DNA of 22,111 nt. Origin: Haplomitrium mnioides (Eukaryota > Marchantiophyta > Haplomitriopsida > Calobryales). A program made the position numbers and the translations under genes. This document shows, piece after piece, positions 16,990 through 22,111 of this stretch. Below the pieces are notes generated by a model. That model made no database searches, had not been told where the DNA came from, and was given only the letters and a program-made list of their open reading frames with translations. How positions within the stretch are numbered: position 1 is the first letter of the stretch; every line of letters begins with the position of its first letter. The stretch is taken from contig JBNGIS010020250.1 in assembly GCA_049999725.1 (NCBI GenBank), forward strand, positions 1 through 22,111, in the 5' to 3' direction.

Positions 16990-17560
16990 CTTAAGATGAC
17001 CAATTAAAAGTATATTCTGGCATTTCTTTGGTTGTTTCTCTTTGATAGACTTCGTTGGTTAATAGCAATGTGACTTGTGAGATGTGTCCAAACATTAGCT
17101 TTCTTTTCTCCCAATCCGTAATCACTTTTGCTCGATATAACCAAGGTCTTCCTAATAACAATGGGTATGAACTTGCCACTGGCGGTTTAGTCACCATATA
17201 ATCCAATCAAAAGGTAGCTCCACCAATAATTGTTGGAATCTCTTTCAATATTCATGTAAAAACCACTCTAGTCTGATCCGCCATTCAAAGAATCTTTTGG
17301 GTGGGCTTAAATCCTTTGACTTCCAAATCATGTATTGTTTTTGCAATCATAATATTTACTCCGGATCCTCCATCAACATGTACACCTTGAATAATACATC
17401 CAACAATTTCAACCTCGACTTCTGGAGCTCCTATGCCATCATGAACTTCCGCATTCTACATATGGACAACAAGCATTACTGGTTTTCACATACGCTTGAC
17501 TGTTAATCTTTGAACTGCTCGTTTTGACTGAGGAAACACTTTCAACAGTTCTTCAAATGT
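16990..17560 (-). pseudogene. Ty3/gypsy aspartic protease
   Basis: The minus-strand reading shows VHVDGGSGVNIM with the catalytic Asp codon at 17,374-17,372, followed by the HDLEVKGFKPT block and MADQTRVV. It ends with the SYPLLLGRPWL motif in the frame 17,206-16,991. DGGSG in place of D-S/T-G is common in plant gypsy proteases. At least two stops lie between the active site and the LLGRPWL block. The protease would cut the Gag-Pol polyprotein. Confidence 0.8.
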
Positions 17561-18069
17561 AATGTTAGCTTGACGATTTCTGATGCCAGTTGCTAATTGT
17601 ACCCTTTGGGCAACTCATCAACCTTAACCTTTTCAAAATTTACTTTCATATGTTGTGGGTCTTTGAAGCAAACTTGTTTTGGAGTTTCGATTGAACTTCT
17701 TTGGATATGTCATGCTCTACTTTGGCAAACCGTTTAGGACTATTCTTATCATAGTCTGAATCTTTCAAAGCTTTATTAATAGGCATGGAAAGATGCTTAA
17801 GAATTTTTACAGGCAATTTCTTTAATGTCTCTCTTTCTTTTCTAAAGCCTTCTTCTTCAAAGAGCTACAGGTCTTTACACACTACACTTGATATTCCTAA
17901 TCCAAGCCTTCTTTGATTTGACCAATGTCGATCTTGTCTTCTTCTAGAATTTGAACATATCGAACGACATACTAAGGTGTTTGCATGAGTTTTGGACAAT
18001 TTGCTTGGGTATAACCACCTTCTTTATAGTTTCCACACAATAGAATATTTCCAACTTGCGGCTTGGGAT
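17561..18069 (-). other. Degenerate stretch between gypsy gag zinc knuckle and protease
   Basis: About 500 bp with only scattered recognisable words, including a second Cys-rich segment just after the zinc knuckle (GNYKEGGYTQANCPK). It is likely the end of gag and the start of pol in changing frames. Confidence 0.45.
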
Positions 18070-20120
18070 GCAAGCATGAATTCACAAAATGATTTGGATC
18101 TCCACAATTAAAACATACCAACTTCTTTACTTTGGCTGGTCAAATAGGCTTTATAACTGTTATGGAAACTCCTATTGTTGGGGGTTGATTCAAATATTGT
18201 TGAGTTCTATCAAGTCCCATGAATGAATAGACCCATTCCGTCTGATTTAAGTACACGTAATCAACATTAACTGGCAAATATTAAACTTGTGGCATCACCT
18301 CTTTCTGATTTCCTATAAGGATCATATAAGATAGCGCTTTGCAAGTAACCAACCAATTTCTAAGCCTTCGACAATAGGTACAATACATGTTACTCACCTC
18401 AGTTTGACATTCTGCTGCAATATGGCCTTCATGTGCACTGTTTGTATAGTAAACTCTAGACCATTCTATCGCAGAAGGTCTTTTACCCTTTAGTGTAGCC
18501 AATTGGATCTCCAATTGTGAAATTTTCTTTCCCAGATCAGCCACTGGTAACTTCAACATTCTTGAGTTGGATGCTTGATTCTTTCTTGACTTGTTATCTT
18601 CTTTAGAATTAGATTCCACCTTTGCTGACTCATTTGTATTTGACCCCGATTATGAGGAAGTAGGTAATTCCTCCTCATAATATTCTAGCTTTCTCTTGGC
18701 CTTATTTATTGGAACAGTAGAAGTACCATCTTTTTGGTCAATGTTTCTATTTGAAAGCTCACATGTCTTTATTGCATCAACAACTTCCTAAAAAGTATTT
18801 GGCTTTTGTTGATGGCAATATTGTTGCATCGATGGTGCCAATATTTTGATATATATTTCAATCATGAATAGTTCTCCAGGGTAAGAATCCAATTTTGAAC
18901 CAAAGCGCTTTACTACTTGAGTATATTTCTTCAAAGCCATATGCTTTGTCTGTTTAATTCTTAACGAATCGGCCATCTCTCATGATTCATAACCCATATC
19001 TCGAAAATGTTTTAACATTGCTCTTCTTAGTAGAGAATACGTTGCTTTATAGGCCACTTCCAAAGAATCATACCATTTTTAAGCCTTCGTATTCTCTTTG
19101 TTAGCTGCTGACACTAACTCAAACCAATCCATAAAAGAATCAACATAATTTTCTCCTCGATTTCCATTGAAATTTTTATAGTGCAATCGTGTTTTAATTG
19201 GAGTTGCCATTGGAGCAAGAATTGCAACAAATGGAGCTCCTTCTCCTCCTCCTCCTGGCAAACCAGGTGGAGTAGAATCTTTTGAATTGGATGATGAACT
19301 TGAAGGTGAATGGTTCAAGGTATAAGTCTCTCTTAGAACCTCTGGTACTACTTCAGTCTCAACTTCTTGAATATCTTCACTAGCTTCACATTGACTCCTA
19401 TTGTCTTGATTAGACTCAATTTCTTCAAAGATTTGAATATGTTTAGGAGAAAGTACTCGTGGAGTATGAATAGATGGTGGAGGTGTTTGAGAATGCAAAG
19501 ATATCTGAAACTGCAAGTGTTGCACTCTCTGAACTTCAAAATATGTGATTTTGGCAGCTACTATTCTTCATTGTCTCTCATCTTGTTCTTGCTAACTTTG
19601 GCTGGTTGATGTGCTATGATCCCAAGGAGGTCTAGACATAAGCTTGGATCTTTCCCCCTCTCAAAAGACCAGAAGTACTCATTCCAAATTTTTATTTTTC
19701 ATCCACTCCGTAAGGTGATCTCTCCCAATCTTTCGGTCCAACTTCTTGAGTGCTTCCTTTGAAATATGGCTGACCACTTCTATTGGTATACCCAAGAATA
19801 TAATCTTGATATTTTTCAATCCCATCTCCAACATCAATCAACTTGTTTGGATGGCAATAAGTCTGTAACTCTTCAATCAATTCGTCAATTCTTGGACAAT
19901 TGTTGTAATATTGCCAAGAATGAATGAAGTGACTAACAATTGTCAATTCAACTCTTTTCTCTTGTCCTTGCATACCCACTCAAGCCCAAATCAATTCAAC
20001 ATCTTCAAAGCATTTCCAAATCTCTCAATTCAAAATATTCCTCTTGAATTGGATCAATTGGAAAACGATAAGTCTCGTAAAGTCTGATCAAATCTTCCAA
20101 ATAATCTTAGATTCCCAAAC
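18070..20120 (-). pseudogene. Ty3/gypsy gag with zinc knuckle, broken
   Basis: The main frame runs from 19,525 to about 18,281 with in-frame stops at 19,079, 18,788 and others. It holds a Ser- and Gly-rich stretch, the RLHYKNFNGNRGENYVDSFM block of the retrotransposon gag capsid domain, then the WYDSL and LKHFRDMGY blocks. A zinc knuckle of form C-X2-C-X4-H-X4-C (CFNCGDPNHFVNSC) lies at 18,115-18,074 in the region after a frame change. Upstream, an open frame at 19,979-19,692 and a piece near 20,100-20,010 (DLIRLYETYRFPIDP) look like the N-terminal part in other frames. Five or more stops plus shifts show it is not functional. Confidence 0.8.
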
Positions 20121-20135
20121 TGGTGTCCAACAAAG
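20110..20135 (-). other. Possible primer-binding region of the gypsy element
   Basis: The minus strand reads TTGGACACCAGTTTGGGA just before the first gag-like reading. The shape (TGG near the LTR end, then a GGGA) fits a plant gypsy primer-binding site, but I cannot name the tRNA. A TGACATCA word about 6 bp upstream could be the LTR end. Confidence 0.35.
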
Positions 20136-20145
20136 CTGATGTCAA

Positions 20146-20740
20146 AATTTGGTTATGCAGGTCCACAAAAAAATCACTCAAAAGATAATTACTCTTATAC
20201 TCTATTCCTCTTTTAGTCTATGCTACTATTTTTTGCTCTACCCACAATGACCAATTATGAAAATCTCATTATTCTCTCGGTCTTAATTCTTTAGACTCAA
20301 ACTCATGACAAATATTTACTAGTTAGATTTTCAAGTGTTTCCTTTGCATAATTTATTGCCTCCTCGACATCGACACCAAAAATTCACATGTTACTTACAA
20401 CACTAAACCCAAAACTCTTAGTTTAACCCCTCTCTCCAAGTTCTTTTTGTCAAGGAGGCCAATGTTTATATCAAATAACACACTTTTCTCACGAAAACCT
20501 TCACTTCTTGACAGAGCGTAAAATTCTCTTTCCAAATTGGATTTCAGCTCTTCAAGATCAGCAATATTAACTATTATGGGGATTCAAACGTTTACCTCTC
20601 ACATCTTTTCCAAAAGATATGTTGGTTCAGACTCGAATTGCTCCAAAATAGTGATAAATAGCTTTTCCAAATGTTGCTGGATGTCATTTTACACCTGAAA
20701 GTTGGAACATTGCATTGACCTCTGACTTATTCACTTTGTT
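20146..20740. other. Unassigned, possibly part of the gypsy 5' LTR
   Basis: About 600 bp without a coding signal or recognised repeat. Its position suggests the gypsy 5' LTR, but the partner LTR lies outside the window, so this cannot be shown. Confidence 0.3.
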
Positions 20741-21247
20741 GATTGGCTGCTACCAACAACTTAGCTGATGTCACCCAACAACTTTCGACCAATAAGAATT
20801 CAAAAATTTGCCGCACGAGGCCATTTTCAAATTGGGAGCTCTGTCATCACCTCGACTCTCGCAATCAAACTGCCTCAATCCAAGTCCCACACCCACAACA
20901 ATGCGGGAAGGAAACAATTACTGGAAAGACGAACATCAAGGTTGCGTTCTCCCGTCAACTCCCTTCATGGTTAAATCTCCAGCCTGTCTCTTCGCGACTA
21001 ACTCTTTCTTTTGACAAAAGATACTTTGCAACATCAAGAATATGCTCAAGTTGGAGACACATCGTGGTTTTAATATAATGATGCAATGCTATTTGGGGGC
21101 AGCTGGATGTATCAAGCTGTTATATATATGTCGGATCTCATTGTAGAGTTGGTCAGGGAGGAGTTGCTTGATGGGCTGAGGTTTAGAAAGACAATTCATG
21201 TCCAAATCACATGTCTTTGAAAATTATTCAGTTATTTGAGAGAGAGA
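20741..21247 (+). promoter_or_regulatory. Upstream region of the golgin-like ORF, possible promoter
   Basis: It contains a CCAAT word near 20,789 and a TATATATAT run at 21,121-21,129, about 120 bp before the ATG at 21,248, with a GA-rich stretch directly before the ATG. The layout fits a plant core promoter and short 5' leader. An open frame of 111 codons (20,743-21,078) shows no family motif and is probably chance. Confidence 0.3.
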
Positions 21248-21409
21248 ATGGCTTGGTTAGGAAAAGTTTCTCTCGGAAACCTTGGCAGTGACTTTGTAGG
21301 GGCTATGACGAAATTAAGTGAGAGTGTAAAGAATATCGAGAAGAACTTTGATTCGGCTCTTGGATTTGAAGATAAGAGTGAATATCATGAAGGAGCAAAG
21401 AAGCCATGA
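21248..21409 (+). pseudogene. Golgin candidate 5 / TMF-like N-terminal fragment
   Basis: A 53-codon frame begins MAWLGKVSLGNLGSDF and contains SVKNIEKNFDSALGFEDKSE before TGA at 21,407-21,409. I recognise this as the conserved N-terminus of plant golgin candidate 5, a homolog of TMF/ARA160. That protein is a long coiled-coil tether on the Golgi that binds Rab GTPases. Intact family members are several hundred residues longer, with the coiled coil and the Rab-binding end downstream; none of that is visible here. The frame is not TE-like and lies on the strand opposite to the gypsy element. Downstream sequence continues in another frame with Lys/Ser/Pro-rich text that would suit the linker after this N-terminus. 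It is either the 5' exon of a decayed gene, a captured fragment, or a real first exon with an unseen donor. Confidence 0.65.
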
Positions 21410-21850
21410 TGCGATGAAGAAATGTGCTGCGAGGAAGGCTGGTGCAAATCGATCCCCTATGAAGATCTCTTGTAGAAAAATTGAGCTTCAAAGAAAAATT
21501 GCCCAGCTGAAGGACAATCGATCGGTAGTGAGGAATTGTTCTCCTGCAAGGAAACGATCTGATATGAACCCATATGAAATCTGAAGGTCCTTGCATTGAA
21601 GGTCCTAAAGATCTCTTGTAAAGAATCAATCAGCCTGTGTGAAGAAACGTTCTGCAGGGAATCAAAGTCCCTGCAAAGAATAGCCCAACGAAGAAGCCCT
21701 TGCAAGAATTGTGTTGTGCTAAAAGATTTTGTAGTGAAGAATCAACCTGCAGCAAAGAAATCGCCATGCGTCAAAAAACCTTGTTGCGCTGAAGTATTTG
21801 AACGAGGGACCAGCCTGTCAAAGTGTTCAAAAGAGAGGAAAGAATGAGGG
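21410..21850 (+). pseudogene. Lys/Ser/Pro/Cys-rich degenerate repeat frame, possible golgin linker
   Basis: Two open frames (21,348-21,584 and 21,596-21,847), plus pieces between, give similar short texts: ANRSPMKISC, NRSVVRNCSPARKRS, NQSACVKKRSAGNQSPCK and NQPAAKKSPCVKKPCC. At DNA level the words GATCTCTTGTA (twice, near 21,463 and 21,610) and CCTGCA recur. This looks like one ancestral low-complexity coding stretch, now frameshifted. It follows the golgin-like N-terminus directly, so it may be its polar linker. I do not recognise it independently. Confidence 0.4.
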
Positions 21851-22111
21851 GTTAATTTCAAAAGAACTTATACATAGTTCTTATAAAGAGCTTAGGAAGA
21901 GTTCTTATACCAAGCGAATCATGGGCTGAGTGAAAAAGGAGCTAGGTGTTTGTTAGGGTCCATGATGGGAATTAAAGACGCACGCAAGGAGAGGCAAAGG
22001 AGGAAGAAGTTAAAGAAAATGAAGAAAGCAAGCAAGCAAATGGCGGAATCGGCAAACAATGGACACTGTCCAAACGGAAGATTCTCAGAAATTCAACCAA
22101 GACTTTTATAG
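21851..22111 (+). other. Unassigned right end
   Basis: About 260 bp, purine-rich, with AGTTCTTATA repeated at 21,876-21,885 and 21,900-21,909. No gene was recognised. Confidence 0.4.

Larger units (their letters stand above)
14476..20145 (-). mobile_element. Ty3/gypsy element, 5' part (right of the copia insertion)
   Basis: The minus strand carries gag, protease, RT, RNase H and integrase core in that order, which is the gypsy order with integrase last. It is heavily decayed. The right boundary is approximate: near 20,110-20,130 the minus strand reads TTGGACACCAGTTTGGGA, which has the form of a primer-binding site just downstream of a 5' LTR. The LTR itself would lie to the right and was not delimited. 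The rest of the element is at 2,493 and leftwards. Confidence 0.8.

Noticed and set aside
20743-21078. 111-codon plus-strand frame upstream of the golgin-like start
   Set aside because: Three overlapping frames are open over the same stretch, none shows a motif, and the position suits a promoter better.
1-22111. tRNA, rRNA, CRISPR array, bacterial-type operon signals
   Set aside because: None was seen. The retrotransposon families and AT-rich non-coding DNA indicate a plant nuclear genome.

Overview
This looks like nuclear DNA of a seed plant with a large, repeat-rich genome. A gymnosperm is a guess from the style of the elements, not a demonstrated assignment. Almost the whole window is a three-deep nest of decayed retrotransposons. 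One fragment resembles a host gene near the right edge.

Layer 1 (oldest, minus strand) is a Ty3/gypsy element. Read from right to left it has a possible primer-binding region near 20,120, gag (about 20,120-18,070), protease (about 17,560-16,990), reverse transcriptase (16,671-15,730), RNase H (15,728-15,200) and the integrase core (14,930-14,476). It is then interrupted. It resumes at 2,493 with the integrase C-terminal domain (to 1,919) and an additional ORF downstream of pol (1,578 to about 407). It probably continues past the left edge, so no 3' LTR is visible.

Layer 2 (plus strand, 2,494-14,475) is a Ty1/copia element with two matching LTRs of about 260 bp (TG...CA). It is flanked by an imperfect 5-bp target duplication (GTTAA/GCTAA) and sits inside the gypsy integrase. 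Its parts are an unusually long leader (2,756-5,610), gag with an RGG-like tract and zinc knuckle, integrase, RT and RNase H. All are broken by stops and frameshifts, and the protease region appears to be missing.

Layer 3 (youngest by position, plus strand, 7,042-11,170) is a 4.1-kb insertion with TG...CA ends and a perfect 5-bp duplication (CTCAT). It splits the copia integrase at one codon. Its only coding content is a roughly 750-codon broken ORF with an N-terminal globular domain, an acidic middle and a C-terminal coiled coil. I could not see LTRs. This protein is clearly paralogous to the extra ORF of the gypsy element: motif spacings agree to the nucleotide (138 and 204 nt). The small element therefore looks like a non-autonomous relative built around that extra ORF.

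Right flank (about 20,150-22,111): mostly unassigned DNA. At 21,248 on the plus strand there is a 53-codon ORF that I recognise as the N-terminus of a plant golgin (golgin candidate 5 / TMF-like). It is followed by about 440 bp of Lys/Ser/Pro/Cys-rich broken frame. This is either the 5' end of a decayed golgin gene or a captured fragment.

All identifications rest on reading the translations and motifs by eye. No database search was run.
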